Below, one piece after another: positions 1 to 8,253 of a stretch of 64,000 nt of DNA. The stretch is from contig JAPPFJ010000005.1 of the NCBI GenBank assembly GCA_028877215.1, forward strand, positions 1-64,000. The letters are read 5' to 3'. Made by a program: the position numbers and the translations under genes. This DNA is from Gemmatimonadota bacterium. Its GTDB lineage: Bacteria; Latescibacterota; UBA2968; GCA-2709665. Under the pieces are notes generated by a model, which was not told the origin of the DNA, made no database searches, and saw nothing but the letters and a program-made list of their open reading frames with translations. Numbering within the stretch: the stretch's first letter is position 1; each line of letters begins with the position of its first letter.

Positions 1-430
1 CCGCCTAATCCATCAGGATGCGCTCCCCGCCATCCACAACATTTGACAATATCTCTATGCTTAGCTGGGATGAGTTGCCTATATTCATAGCATTTAAACC
101 GTTTAATAACAAGCATCAAGACTAAATACAACGCCGTCTACATCACGTAACCGCATATTGCCCACATCATATACACTTCGTTACGTTGTCGATACATTTC
201 CTTAAAACCAAAAACCTTCATCATGTTCTGAAGGCCGTTTCGGCTGAGCCCCGATTGATCGGCGGCATGGGTAATATTCCCGCCAGATTGGCCCGTAGGT
301 CGTCGTTGTCACCCACAACCTCCTTGCATACTTTCAGATGGAAACCAGCATGACTCAACGAAGTCGCACACCAGAAATCACGAGTTAACGGCCCCTCAAA
401 TCTAAACGAACCCTTCGGAACCAACTCATC
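1..430. other. AT-rich stretch with no recognised gene
   Basis: The first 230 bases are clearly richer in A+T than the rest of the window and have stops in all frames. A leftward frame from about 499 to 221 (92 codons, TTG start) stays open and reads fairly protein-like, but I recognise no family, it has no ribosome binding site, and it runs antisense into the GMP synthase-like fragment. I see no promoter, tRNA or repeat here that I could defend. The composition change near 430 could mark an old insertion or rearrangement. Confidence 0.4.
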
Positions 431-435
431 AACCG

Positions 436-684
436 GTGCCAGTCGCGCATCCACAACGGCGGTCTTCCGCAACATCTGTGTCGCAATACAAAAACCCAAA
501 AATGTCGCGGAATCAAGTGGTTCTGAGGCAGGTGGAAATGCCGGACTTCATGACGGCGCGGTTCAGCGCGCTGCCTTTCGATTTCGTGCTGAAACTCGCG
601 CGTGAGATTCTGAATGTGGGAGGCGTCGAGGCGGTGTTTTACGACGTGACGCACAAACCGCCTGGAACGGTCGAGTGGGAGTAG
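436..684 (+). pseudogene. guaA: C-terminal remnant of GMP synthase (glutamine-hydrolysing)
   Basis: From about base 484 the translation matches the last 60 residues of GuaA. DFMTARFSALPFDF corresponds to the conserved DFMTAxWxxLPYDF segment, and YDVTHKPPGTVEWE is the conserved family C-terminus (YDISxKPPxTIEWE). Those residues belong to the dimerisation domain that forms part of the XMP site. The amidotransferase, ATP pyrophosphatase and most of the dimerisation domain are missing upstream. The frame opens only at a GTG at 436 without a ribosome binding site and a stop lies about 30 bases before it. It is therefore best read as a 3-prime gene fragment left by a rearrangement, unless the upstream part sits on another frame that I could not find. 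Confidence 0.55.
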
Positions 685-778
685 GGTCCGGGATTGTGGA
701 CGGTCTCGCGGCGGATTCGAAGGGCCGCGGGCCCCGCTGTCGGTATGTTTGAATTCAACCCTCGAGGAGGCAAATCCG

Positions 779-1216
779 ATGCATGAAGTCAATTATCTAG
801 CTGTTTTGATTGCAGGCGTTGTGCCGATGCTGGTGGGCGCCGTCTGGTACGGGCCGTTGTTCGGAAAGAGGTGGCTCGGTTATATGGAGACCACGGAGGA
901 GGAAATACGCAAGGACTTCAACCCCCTCAAGACGTACGGCGTGAGTTTTCTGCTGGCGCTTGTCACCGCTTTCATACTTGCGCAACTGCTTGCCGGAATG
1001 GGGGGGCAGCAGGATATTTCATCGCTGCAGGGGAGCGGGGGAAGGGCGATGGTGGGCGTCCATCTGGGATTGATGGCGCTGATCGCCTTCGTGCTGCCGG
1101 TGGCGTACCAGTCCGTGGCCTTCGAGGGGCGCAAGGCCGGCCTGTTCTGGCTCAACCTGGGGTATAACGGCGTCGCGCTGCTCGGGCAGGGCGTGGTCAT
1201 CGCGGCCTGGAGCTGA
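779..1216 (+). CDS. DUF1761-like small integral membrane protein
   Basis: A 145-residue protein starting at ATG 779, which has a strong GAGGAGG eight bases upstream (764-770); an in-frame ATG at 749 lacks one. The sequence opens with a hydrophobic segment ending in GAVWYGPLFGKRW, the hallmark of DUF1761 proteins, followed by a short charged loop (EEEIRKDF) and three further hydrophobic segments at about residues 50-70, 88-115 and 122-143. Four membrane segments and the length both fit the family. The function is unknown; no transport or enzymatic motif is visible. It stands alone, with a repeat and a terminator hairpin downstream. Confidence 0.75.
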   Translation: MHEVNYLAVLIAGVVPMLVGAVWYGPLFGKRWLGYMETTEEEIRKDFNPLKTYGVSFLLALVTAFILAQLLAGMGGQQDISSLQGSGGRAMVGVHLGLMALIAFVLPVAYQSVAFEGRKAGLFWLNLGYNGVALLGQGVVIAAWS

Positions 1217-1255
1217 CGTGAAAGAACCTGGGGATGGATGGGATTAACCTTAATT

Positions 1256-1440
1256 CCGCAAAAACCGTAACGCGGCACCGCGACGAAACTTCCCAAAGCG
1301 GGCCGACATGGTCGTAAGGAAGGACATTGTTTCCGTTCACGTCCAGTGTCCTGGTGTATCCTGGTAATCTGCAGTTTAATCGCCGTTATCAACTTGCATA
1401 TATTCGAATTAACGTCCACGAAAACGTACGAATCATGGTA
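1256..1440 (+). repeat. Dispersed intergenic repeat, copy A
   Basis: About 185 bases that match a second copy at 8254-8440 in the same orientation. The best conserved parts are GAAGGACATT, TTCACGTCCAGTG, GTGTATCCTGGTAATC and ATTCGAATTAACGTCC, separated by diverged bases. No ORF is shared. Copy A lies downstream of two convergent genes, so it is not a promoter for either. Confidence 0.7.
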
Positions 1441-1474
1441 AAAAACGGTCAGTCGGAAGCGACGGCCGTTTTTT
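1440..1474. terminator. Bidirectional terminator between convergent genes
   Basis: AAAAAACGG at 1440-1448 pairs with CCGTTTTTT at 1466-1474, giving a T-run on both strands. It sits at the 3-prime end of the leftward VTT-domain gene (stop at 1449) and about 220 bases after the DUF1761 gene. Confidence 0.6.
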
Positions 1475-2138
1475 CGTCCAGGGCAAGATCTTTCGGCGCA
1501 AAGCGTTCGACCGGGACGGTCTGTTCGACACGCCGGTGACGGGCGGCGAACGCGGCCTTGACACGCGAGCCGAGCAGCACGCAGATGAAGAAAACGGCGC
1601 CTCCGGCCAGCATGAGGTTGGTGAGATTCAGCAGATTTCCGATTACCGCGAAGAGCAGGTACCGCGGGAATCGCCCGAGAAAAACGGCGACCAGGTACCG
1701 CTGGAAGGGATAGCCGCTCGCCGGACTGAGGATCCGGAAGATATAGAACGGTATGAACGGAACCAGCGCGGCGAACCATATCGCAAAAAAGGGCGCCTTC
1801 ATGAAATAGTGAACAGCGCCCTTGTAGACATCGCTTTCTCGTGTCCGCTTGATTCTGGCGTTCTGAAAAGCGAAGTTGATGGCCCGGTAGTCCACAAAGC
1901 AGGCGATCAGGGTGCCTGCGACGGCGGCAATCGCAACCGCGACAGGATGATAGGACCGGCCAAGGTAAACCAGCGCGGGTTCGTGAGGGAACGGAACGAA
2001 GGAGTTGGCCGGAATGCTGTAGAAGAAGAGAAGCGAGAGGTCGCGATATTGAGGCAGCAGGAGCGCCGCTGCGCCCGCAATTGTGAACAGGCCCGCCGCA
2101 GCGCCGAGAAACGCTTTCCAGCCCTTGCTCATTTCCAT
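1449..2138 (-). CDS. VTT/DedA-like (SNARE-associated type) membrane protein
   Basis: A 229-residue membrane protein. Hydrophobic segments lie near residues 9-29, 35-60, 65-85, 115-140, 150-170 and 172-192. The segment FAALVPFIPFYIF followed by a small-residue region and FLGRFPRYLLFAVIG is the re-entrant loop motif typical of VTT/DedA proteins, which are thought to act as lipid scramblases or flippases. The C-terminal 40 residues are charged and cytoplasmic. A consensus promoter lies 42-70 bases upstream (2180-2208). The gene is convergent with the DUF1761 gene and not in an operon. The family assignment rests on the loop motif and topology; the lipid substrate cannot be read from sequence. 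Confidence 0.7.
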   Translation of the reverse strand: MEMSKGWKAFLGAAAGLFTIAGAAALLLPQYRDLSLLFFYSIPANSFVPFPHEPALVYLGRSYHPVAVAIAAVAGTLIACFVDYRAINFAFQNARIKRTRESDVYKGAVHYFMKAPFFAIWFAALVPFIPFYIFRILSPASGYPFQRYLVAVFLGRFPRYLLFAVIGNLLNLTNLMLAGGAVFFICVLLGSRVKAAFAARHRRVEQTVPVERFAPKDLALDEKTAVASD

Positions 2139-2179
2139 AGCCGACAGACCCTTTCTTCGGTGGGAAGTACTGCGGCGAA

Positions 2180-2208
2180 AATATAAGTGAATCTTTTAAA
2201 AGCGTCAA
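2180..2208 (-). promoter_or_regulatory. Sigma-70-type promoter for the VTT-domain gene
   Basis: Reading leftward, TTGACG (2203-2208) and TATATT (2180-2185) are separated by exactly 17 bases. The predicted start is about 30 bases before the ATG at 2138. Confidence 0.7.
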
Positions 2209-2285
2209 CTTTTTTTCAGTTCGCGTTCTTAATTTCGTCGATACGCAGTTCCCTTATCGACTCCGCAACGTGAGGACAGTTCCAA

Positions 2286-2449
2286 AGAAGCTGTATTAAA
2301 ATCCCCAGCGGTCTTCGCGCGGCTGCAAGCGCGTCGGTCTGCGTTGGCCAAATTCACCCTTATCTTTAGATAGGGGCGAATTCGACCGCCTGGACCGACA
2401 CCCTTTCGCTCGCGCTCCGGAACGCACCGGGAATTCTAACACAGCTTCT
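2286..2449. mobile_element. MITE-like element, copy 1 (164 bp)
   Basis: The ends are imperfect inverted repeats: AGAAGCTGTATTAAAA at the left, and TTCTAACACAGCTTCT at the right, which reads AGAAGCTGTGTTAGAA on the other strand. A second copy lies in inverted orientation at 6842-7004, with the same termini and matching interior (for example AGCGGTCTTC, GTCGGTCTGCGTT, TTTTCGCTCGCGCTC). There is no coding capacity. The right end overlaps the stop codon of the PhyH-HEAT gene. Confidence 0.8.
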
Positions 2450-3800
2450 AAAACGTACTCTCCGGCGTGGTTCCCGGGCACCAGCGGGCCGTTGTCAACG
2501 CTGGGATGAGTGCATTCAATGCCGCAGGGGTTCCGATTCGCCTGAGCGCCTCGGCGGCGTTTCCGCGTGCGTAACGATTGTCGTCCGCCAGCCCGTCACT
2601 GAGTTCCGGAACGGCGGATTCGGCTGCCGGACCCAGTTTGGCCAGGGCCAATGCGACGGTGCGACGCACGTCGCCGTCGGAATCCTTCATATGCTTCTTC
2701 AATCCTGAAACCACTGCCGGATCGCCAAGAGCGACATTTCCGAGCGCTTCCGCGGACCACCGGCGGATTTCCGGGTCGTCGTGTTCCAGGGTGTCGACGA
2801 GGCCTGGGACGGCCTCTTCGGCCCCTCCTCCGATATCCGCCAGGATCTCGACGGTCTGGGCAGTGTCGTTTCCGAGCCGCTCGATCATGCCGGGAACCGC
2901 CGGCGCGCCGATGGCGCTGAGGGCATACGCCGCATTGCGTCGCACGGACTCCGACCCGTCGTCCAGAAGGTCCGTAAGGGTGGGAATGGCGCGGGTTCCT
3001 GTCCCGGCGAGGCGGTAGGCGGCATTCAGGGCCGTGTTTTCATGCGCGTCGGCCAGATCCCGTGAGGTTTCGGCCACCTGCGCGTTAACGCCGTTCGCGG
3101 AAGGACATCCCCGGTGCCAGTCCCACAGATGGTTCCACAGCAACGCGCGTTCGTCCGCGTGGTTCCAGCCACCTCGCGCGGCACCCCAGGACCCGCCGTG
3201 CCGCCAGCTCGGAGCGTCCGGTTCCTGCATCCGCGCGAAGAGGAATTTCATCATATAGCGTGGCCCTTCGCTGGAATTCGGCATGGCCCGGTGCCACAGG
3301 TCGTAATGGACAATGGTGACGTCGCCCGCGTCCCCACAAAGCGGCAGTTCCTCGCTCGCTTCGGCGTTATAGGTGTTGTTGTAGTGGCTGCCGGGCACGA
3401 CGCCCGTGGGACCCAGGCGTATCGGGGTGGGCTGGGGGTAATAGAACGCCATGGCCCACCTTGTGTGATGGTGCCGCCGGTTCCAGCCGTCCATATGCAT
3501 ACGCTGACCGTCGCTTCCCGGCGGGTTGCAATGGCAGTGGCGATGCGGATGCATATAATAGTTGGCGCCGAGCAGCCCCGTGAGCGCGCCGGCGACGTTC
3601 GGGTCGTGAAAGACCCTTTGGAGTTCCGGTAGCCTGGGCAGAAGGTTGTTCCCGGGGTTGCCTTCTTTCTCAAATATGTCGTCGGTGCGCCGGTAGATGT
3701 CGTCATGGAATTCCGGAGGAAGCTCCGTCTTGACGGAAATGAACCCGTTGACGACGTAGAACCGCATCTGTTCGTCGGTGAGCAGTTTGACTTCTCGCAT
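2448..3800 (-). CDS. PhyH-type Fe(II)/2-oxoglutarate dioxygenase with C-terminal HEAT repeats
   Basis: A 450-residue protein. The ATG at 3800 is preceded by GAAGAGAGG and gives the expected N-terminus; longer in-frame starts would run into the upstream gene. Residues 1-230 are a phytanoyl-CoA dioxygenase fold: H102-M-D104 is the HxD iron pair, H170 (in LWHRA) the distal histidine, and R181 (GPRYMMKF) the likely 2-oxoglutarate anchor. Residues about 255-445 are four to five HEAT/PBS-lyase-like repeats (for example DGSESVRRNAAYALSAIG and DPEIRRWSAEALGNV). It lies 22 bases downstream of the enolase-superfamily gene, in an apparent two-gene operon, suggesting catabolism of a small organic acid or sugar derivative. 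The substrate is unknown. The stop codon lies inside the terminal repeat of a MITE, so the original C-terminus may have been altered. Confidence 0.85.
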   Translation of the reverse strand: MREVKLLTDEQMRFYVVNGFISVKTELPPEFHDDIYRRTDDIFEKEGNPGNNLLPRLPELQRVFHDPNVAGALTGLLGANYYMHPHRHCHCNPPGSDGQRMHMDGWNRRHHHTRWAMAFYYPQPTPIRLGPTGVVPGSHYNNTYNAEASEELPLCGDAGDVTIVHYDLWHRAMPNSSEGPRYMMKFLFARMQEPDAPSWRHGGSWGAARGGWNHADERALLWNHLWDWHRGCPSANGVNAQVAETSRDLADAHENTALNAAYRLAGTGTRAIPTLTDLLDDGSESVRRNAAYALSAIGAPAVPGMIERLGNDTAQTVEILADIGGGAEEAVPGLVDTLEHDDPEIRRWSAEALGNVALGDPAVVSGLKKHMKDSDGDVRRTVALALAKLGPAAESAVPELSDGLADDNRYARGNAAEALRRIGTPAALNALIPALTTARWCPGTTPESTF

Positions 3801-3822
3801 GGGAGAACCTCTCTTCCGGCCG

Positions 3823-5010
3823 TCACGCCCGGGGGCGCCCCGGTTGCCAGGGATGCGCCAGCAGGGCTTCTTCGACAATGTCCGTGCCCCAACCCGGCGC
3901 GTCGGGAACGGCCATGCGTCCGTCGACGATGGTCGGCGGATCCGTGACGAGGCCGTCTTTCCAGGGCACGTCGTCGATGTCTATTTCCATGATGCGCACG
4001 TTTGGAAGCACGGCGCAGAGGCTCGCACTGATGAACGATGCGAGGTGGCTGTAGTAGTTGTGCGGGGCGACGTTCAACTGGTAGACTTCAGCGAGGTCCC
4101 CGATCTTCCTGGACTGCGAGAAACCGTTCCACGGAACGTCGACCATGAACACGTCGGCAGCCTGACGCCTAAAATAGGGAATATAGCCCCGCATGTGAAA
4201 CAGATTTTCGCCGGTGCAGATGGGCGTGGAGGTGGACTGCCTGATCGCCAGGATGGCATCGGGATCGTACATGTCGATTTCAAGCCAGAGCAGGTTGAAG
4301 GGCTCCAGGACTTTTGCGATTCGCCTGCAGGCTTCCGGCTTGAAGTTGAAGTTGAGGTCCAGGTTGATGTCGACCTCCGGTCCGACGGCTTCCCGGAGAG
4401 TACCCACCAGGCTCTCGATATGCGTCAGCAGCCGATTCGATATCGCCTGGTCGGTCGTACCGGGTTTGCCGGCAAAGCCCGGAAAGTAGACCGAACCGGG
4501 ATCGCCGGGAAACAGGATGTTGGTTTTGAGCGCCGTGAAGCCCTTTTGCACGACCTCGCGGCCCAGCGCCGCAACGTCGTCCAGGTTGCGCAGCGGCGGG
4601 GCCCCGATGAGTTCGTGCGCCCGGATCCTGCTGGTGCCGCAGTGCGACCAGTAAAGCCGAACGTCTTCCCGCGTGGGCCCGCCGAACAGCTCGATAACGG
4701 AAATGCCGAGGGCCCGCGCCTTGATGTCCACCAGGGCCAGTTCGATACCCGAAATGGCTTTCGCGGCCGCGCCGTCAGGACTCTGGCGGCTCCGCCTGAC
4801 CATATCCTGGAACCGCATTTCGAACGGGCGCGGATCCCGCCCGATCAGCACGGTTTTGAAATCTTCAATTGCGCCAGCGACGCTCAGGGGCATCTTGTCG
4901 TCGCTGCATTCGCCCCAACCCGTAACGCCGTCGTCGGTTTCCACCTTGACCAACAGCCAGGAACGCCAGCCGGCGTCCACGTGGAAAGTTTGGATATCGG
5001 TGATTCTCAT
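3823..5010 (-). CDS. Mandelate racemase/muconate lactonizing enzyme family (enolase superfamily) protein
   Basis: A 395-residue protein of normal family length. The N-terminal capping domain spans residues 1-125, ending in the typical AISGIELALVDIKARALG helix. The barrel carries the family metal ligands: Asp in NLDLNFNF, Glu in LWLEIDMYDPD and Glu in ICTGENLF. Further residues near the active site include the lysine of ALKTN on strand two and the histidines of APHNYYSH near the barrel end. These enzymes abstract a proton alpha to a carboxylate; dehydration of a sugar acid is the most common outcome. The specific substrate cannot be assigned. The first gene of an operon with the PhyH-HEAT dioxygenase; its product may feed or receive that enzyme's substrate (inference). 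Confidence 0.85.
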   Translation of the reverse strand: MRITDIQTFHVDAGWRSWLLVKVETDDGVTGWGECSDDKMPLSVAGAIEDFKTVLIGRDPRPFEMRFQDMVRRSRQSPDGAAAKAISGIELALVDIKARALGISVIELFGGPTREDVRLYWSHCGTSRIRAHELIGAPPLRNLDDVAALGREVVQKGFTALKTNILFPGDPGSVYFPGFAGKPGTTDQAISNRLLTHIESLVGTLREAVGPEVDINLDLNFNFKPEACRRIAKVLEPFNLLWLEIDMYDPDAILAIRQSTSTPICTGENLFHMRGYIPYFRRQAADVFMVDVPWNGFSQSRKIGDLAEVYQLNVAPHNYYSHLASFISASLCAVLPNVRIMEIDIDDVPWKDGLVTDPPTIVDGRMAVPDAPGWGTDIVEEALLAHPWQPGRPRA

Positions 5011-5082
5011 GAGACGCGCCCCTTCGGCGATTTCCTGCCGCCGGCCGGCCTGATCGATGGTGTCCGTAGTACAGAAAAAAGA

Positions 5083-5110
5083 AACAGGGGGCGCGTGTCT
5101 GCCCCCTGTT
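5083..5110 (-). terminator. Rho-independent terminator of glnA
   Basis: AACAGGGGGC (5083-5092) pairs perfectly with GCCCCCTGTT (5101-5110). On the leftward strand the stem is followed by a T-rich run. It lies 31 bases beyond the glnA stop. Confidence 0.8.
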
Positions 5111-5140
5111 CGTGTCGCGTGTGAACTGTGATTTACGGTT

Positions 5141-6559
5141 TTACGCGTCGAAATACAGCGCGAATTCGTACGGATGCGGCCTGAGTCGCATCTCGTCGAT
5201 TTCGTTCTTGCGCTTGTAGTCGATCCAGTGGTCGATCACGTCCTGGGTGAAAACGCTTCCCTTGAGGAGGAAATCGTGATCGGCTTCAAGGGCGTTGATG
5301 GCTTCTTCCAGCGATCCGGGCGTCTGGGGGACTCTGGCCAGTTCCTCCGGCTCCAAATCGTACAGGTCCTTGTCAAGGGGCTCGCCCGGGTCGATCTTGT
5401 TCTCGATGCCATCCAGACCGGCCATGAGCATGGCGGCAAAGGCCAGGTAGGGGTTGCAGGAGGGGTCCGGGCAGCGGAACTCGATCCGCTTCGCTTTGGG
5501 GCTGGGCGAATACATCGGGATCCGGACGCAAGCACTGCGGTTGCGCTGGGAATAGGCCAGGTTAACCGGGGCCTCGTATCCTGGTACAAGGCGTTTGTAG
5601 GAGTTGGTGGTCGGCGCGGCAAATGCCAGCAACGCGTGTGCGTGTTTGAGGATGCCGCCGATGTAGTGGAGCGCCATCTCGCTGAGTCCGGCGTAGGCGG
5701 AACCGGCAAAGAGAGGTTCGCCGTTCTTCCACAGACTCTGGTGCACGTGCATTCCCGTGCCGTTGTCTTCAAAGAGCGGCTTGGCCATGAAGGTGGCGGT
5801 TTTGCCGTGTTTCCTTGCCGTATTCTTGACAATGTACTTATAGAGAATCAGCTTGTCGGCGCATGACAGCAGCGGCGCGAACCGGAAGTCGATTTCACCC
5901 TGGCCGCCGGTTGCCACCTCATGATGGTGGGCTTCGACTTCGATTCCGCAGTTGAGCATATGCAGTACCATCTCACTCCGGATATCCTGAAGGCTGTCGG
6001 TAGGCGGCACCGGGAAGTACCCCTCTTTGTAGCGCGGCTTGTAGCCCAAGTTCGGCTGTTCGTCGCGGCCGGTATTCCAGCGGCCTTCGTTTGAATCGAC
6101 GTAATAGTAACCCGAATTGTTCGTCTGGTCGAAGCGGATATCGTCGAAGACGAAGAATTCGGCCTCGGGTCCGAATGTGGCCGCGTCCGCGATGCCTGAA
6201 GATTTAAGGTAGTTCTCGGACTTTTTCGCCACGGTTCTGGGGTCGCGGGTGTAGAGGTCTCTCGTGATCGGGTCTTCAATTTCACAGAATATAACGAGCG
6301 TGGGAATATCGAGGAAGGGATCGACAAAGGCCGTATCGGCATCTGGCATCACAAGCAGGTCGCTTTCGTCGATGGATTGCCAGCCGCGCATGCTGGAGCC
6401 GTCGAAACCGAGGCCGTCTTCGAACGTGTCTTCTTCGACTTCCTCCGCCGGCACGGAAAAATGCTGCCAAAGCCCCGGATAGTCCGTGAAGCGGAAATCC
6501 ACGATCTTCACGTTGTTATCCTTGATCATTTCAAGGACGTCTTGAGGCGTCTTGCCCAT
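5141..6559 (-). CDS. glnA: Glutamine synthetase, type I
   Basis: A 472-residue enzyme that makes glutamine from glutamate, ammonia and ATP. The ATG at 6559 is preceded by AAAGGAG; the frame remains open upstream but that part has no family similarity. The N-terminal beta-grasp domain has [11 protein letters not shown]; the catalytic domain has [11 protein letters not shown], the histidine-rich [21 protein letters not shown] and [11 protein letters not shown]. Tyr400 lies in LYDLEPEEL, matching the adenylylation site (NLYDLPPEE) of GSI-beta enzymes, so covalent control by a GlnE-type enzyme is likely. It is monocistronic with its own terminator. A 21-base palindrome 71 bases upstream is a candidate operator. 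Confidence 0.97.
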   Translation of the reverse strand: MGKTPQDVLEMIKDNNVKIVDFRFTDYPGLWQHFSVPAEEVEEDTFEDGLGFDGSSMRGWQSIDESDLLVMPDADTAFVDPFLDIPTLVIFCEIEDPITRDLYTRDPRTVAKKSENYLKSSGIADAATFGPEAEFFVFDDIRFDQTNNSGYYYVDSNEGRWNTGRDEQPNLGYKPRYKEGYFPVPPTDSLQDIRSEMVLHMLNCGIEVEAHHHEVATGGQGEIDFRFAPLLSCADKLILYKYIVKNTARKHGKTATFMAKPLFEDNGTGMHVHQSLWKNGEPLFAGSAYAGLSEMALHYIGGILKHAHALLAFAAPTTNSYKRLVPGYEAPVNLAYSQRNRSACVRIPMYSPSPKAKRIEFRCPDPSCNPYLAFAAMLMAGLDGIENKIDPGEPLDKDLYDLEPEELARVPQTPGSLEEAINALEADHDFLLKGSVFTQDVIDHWIDYKRKNEIDEMRLRPHPYEFALYFDA

Positions 6560-6629
6560 GCTGCCGCTCCTTTCGGGTGTGGGTCGATGAATGGTCTCCA
6601 CAAATGTCAAGACGGAACTGGAACGGCGC

Positions 6630-6650
6630 AAATATACGGGCCGTATATTT
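6630..6650. promoter_or_regulatory. Perfect palindrome upstream of glnA
   Basis: AAATATACGG, one G, then CCGTATATTT: two perfect 10-base arms, 71 bases before the glnA start. Its size and symmetry suit a dimeric regulator site. The regulator is unknown. Confidence 0.5.
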
Positions 6651-6794
6651 CGGATAGATTTCAAGAATGTTAAATATATGTTAATAGCGGTACCGCTCAG
6701 CCTGAGCGGGGGATGCCGCCGGCGCCTGCCGCCAGAGTCCGGAATCAGACGCGGAGCAGGGTATTTGCGCCGTTCCGGATCTGCTGCAAAAGGC

Positions 6795-6823
6795 TTGACA
6801 ATAAACTTGCATTCCTTTATCAT
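6795..6823 (+). promoter_or_regulatory. Sigma-70-type promoter facing hrcA
   Basis: TTGACA (6795-6800) and TATCAT (6818-6823) are 17 bases apart on the plus strand. No other rightward gene lies before hrcA at 7216. The predicted transcript start is near 6830, so a MITE copy (6842-7004) lies inside the hrcA leader. Confidence 0.65.
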
Positions 6824-6841
6824 TTGAGGGAATACGGATTT

Positions 6842-7004
6842 AGAAGCTGTTTTAAAATTCCTGGTGAGTCCCGAGCGCGAGCGAAAATGTGTCGGTCAAG
6901 GCGGGCGAATTCGCCCATATTTGGGTATACGGGTGGATTTGACTAACGCAGACCGACACTTTTGCAGCCGCGTGAAGACCGCTGGGGGTTTTAAGACAGC
7001 TTCT
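6842..7004. mobile_element. MITE-like element, copy 2 (163 bp, inverted relative to copy 1)
   Basis: It begins AGAAGCTGTTTTAAAA and ends TTTAAGACAGCTTCT, an imperfect terminal inverted repeat. The reverse complement aligns along its whole length with 2286-2449. No ORF. It sits between the predicted promoter and hrcA, next to glnA's upstream region. Confidence 0.8.
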
Positions 7005-7058
7005 TAGGTGGATTCCGACAGTCTGAAGCTGCCCCTGCCATCCGGGTCGGCGTACGGG

Positions 7059-7077
7059 GGCATGCCGTCGGCATGCC
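7059..7077. promoter_or_regulatory. Paired GGCATGCC palindromes in the hrcA leader
   Basis: Two copies of the self-complementary octamer GGCATGCC (7059-7066 and 7070-7077), 11 bases apart centre to centre, can also fold into one hairpin. It could be an operator or an RNA structure. No CIRCE element (TTAGCACTC-N9-GAGTGCTAA) is visible. Confidence 0.3.
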
Positions 7078-7215
7078 AAAAACGTCACCCTTCACGCAGT
7101 CCGCTCTCCCCCGTTAGAAGCCGTCCACTGACTCAGATCGTCGATCTACTGCTCAACGGGCATCTCCTCCGGCCCCCGCGGTCTTTCTCTGAGGCTATCG
7201 GAAGGGGTGGGACGT

Positions 7216-8247
7216 ATGTTGCAGGTACAGCAGCGCGAAGCGGCAATTCTGAATATTCTCATCAGCAAGCATGTCAATACCGGAGAGCCCGTCGGGTCAC
7301 GCGCAATCGCCAGGTCCGGTCTGGGTCTCAGTTCCGCCACGGTGCGCAATTCCATGGCCGACCTGGAGGAGAAGGGCCTGCTCACCCATCCACACACCTC
7401 GGCCGGCCGCGTACCCACGGACAAAGGCTACCGCTATTACGTCGACAAGGTGATGCCAAGGCAGACAATCGAGGAGGAGGAGCGCGAAAAGATCAGAGAG
7501 CGGGTAAGGGCATACGTTCGTGAGGGGGATATCGAGGCCCTGCTGGAGCAGATGTCCAGATTGATCGCAGATCTCTCAATGAACCTGGGCATGGTTCTCT
7601 CGCCGAGGTTCGAGCGGGGCGTATTCGACCGGCTGGAAATGGTTCATCTGTCAGAAGGCAGGCTGCTGCTGGTGCTTGCGATCAAGTCGGGGCTGGTGAA
7701 GACGATGGTGATGGAGGTGGACTCGGCCATCACGCCGGGCGAGCTGGACGAGACCTCGCGGGCGGTAAACGAACGCCTGTCCGGTCTCAGCGTGGCGGAA
7801 ATCAGAGATTCGGTCGCAGAGCGGCTCAGGGAGGTTTCGAGCGGGTCTCCCCGGCTGCTGCGGGTGCTGTGCGACAGCGCGTTGAATCTCTTCCGGTTTC
7901 AGAACGGCATGGATCTGCATTTCGGCGGGGCCGGCAACTTTATTATGCAGCCGGAATTCAACCGCAAGAGAAACGACCTGGCCGCCCTCATGGAGTTGCT
8001 CGAGGCCCGGGAACCGATGATTACGATTCTGGACGAACGGACCGAACACGAGGGGATTTCCGTGACGATCGGCGCTGAAAACGGGCCGCCGCAACTCCAG
8101 GGCTGCAGCGTGCTGACGTCACGGTACCGCGTTGGCGCCATTTCCGGGGTCATCGGGCTGATAGGCCCTACCCGCATCCCGTATGCGAGGCTCATTCCCC
8201 TGACCCGGTATATGGCCACGCTGGCCGAGGAAATGCTCGACCATTAG
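7216..8247 (+). CDS. hrcA: Heat-inducible transcription repressor HrcA
   Basis: A 343-residue repressor of heat-shock operons. The ATG at 7216 has GAAGGGG eight bases upstream; an in-frame GTG at 7207 is inside that site. Residues about 5-75 form the winged-helix DNA-binding domain with the signature SSATVRNSMADLEEKGLL, then HTSAGRVPTDKGYRYYVD. The GAF-like central domain and the C-terminal stretch (GVIGLIGPTRIPYARLI) are complete. The first gene of hrcA-grpE-dnaJ, an order common in many phyla; dnaK is not in the window. HrcA normally binds CIRCE, which I cannot find here, so its site may lie elsewhere or differ. Confidence 0.95.
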   Translation: MLQVQQREAAILNILISKHVNTGEPVGSRAIARSGLGLSSATVRNSMADLEEKGLLTHPHTSAGRVPTDKGYRYYVDKVMPRQTIEEEEREKIRERVRAYVREGDIEALLEQMSRLIADLSMNLGMVLSPRFERGVFDRLEMVHLSEGRLLLVLAIKSGLVKTMVMEVDSAITPGELDETSRAVNERLSGLSVAEIRDSVAERLREVSSGSPRLLRVLCDSALNLFRFQNGMDLHFGGAGNFIMQPEFNRKRNDLAALMELLEAREPMITILDERTEHEGISVTIGAENGPPQLQGCSVLTSRYRVGAISGVIGLIGPTRIPYARLIPLTRYMATLAEEMLDH

Positions 8248-8253
8248 CCTCAA

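Noticed and set aside
880..2208. A 442-codon leftward frame spanning the DUF1761 gene and the VTT-domain gene
   Set aside because: It overlaps two better supported genes in other frames and has no recognisable domain.
6560..6823. An N-terminal extension of glutamine synthetase of 88 residues
   Set aside because: It runs through the palindrome and a rightward promoter, lacks family similarity, and ATG 6559 has a clear AAAGGAG.
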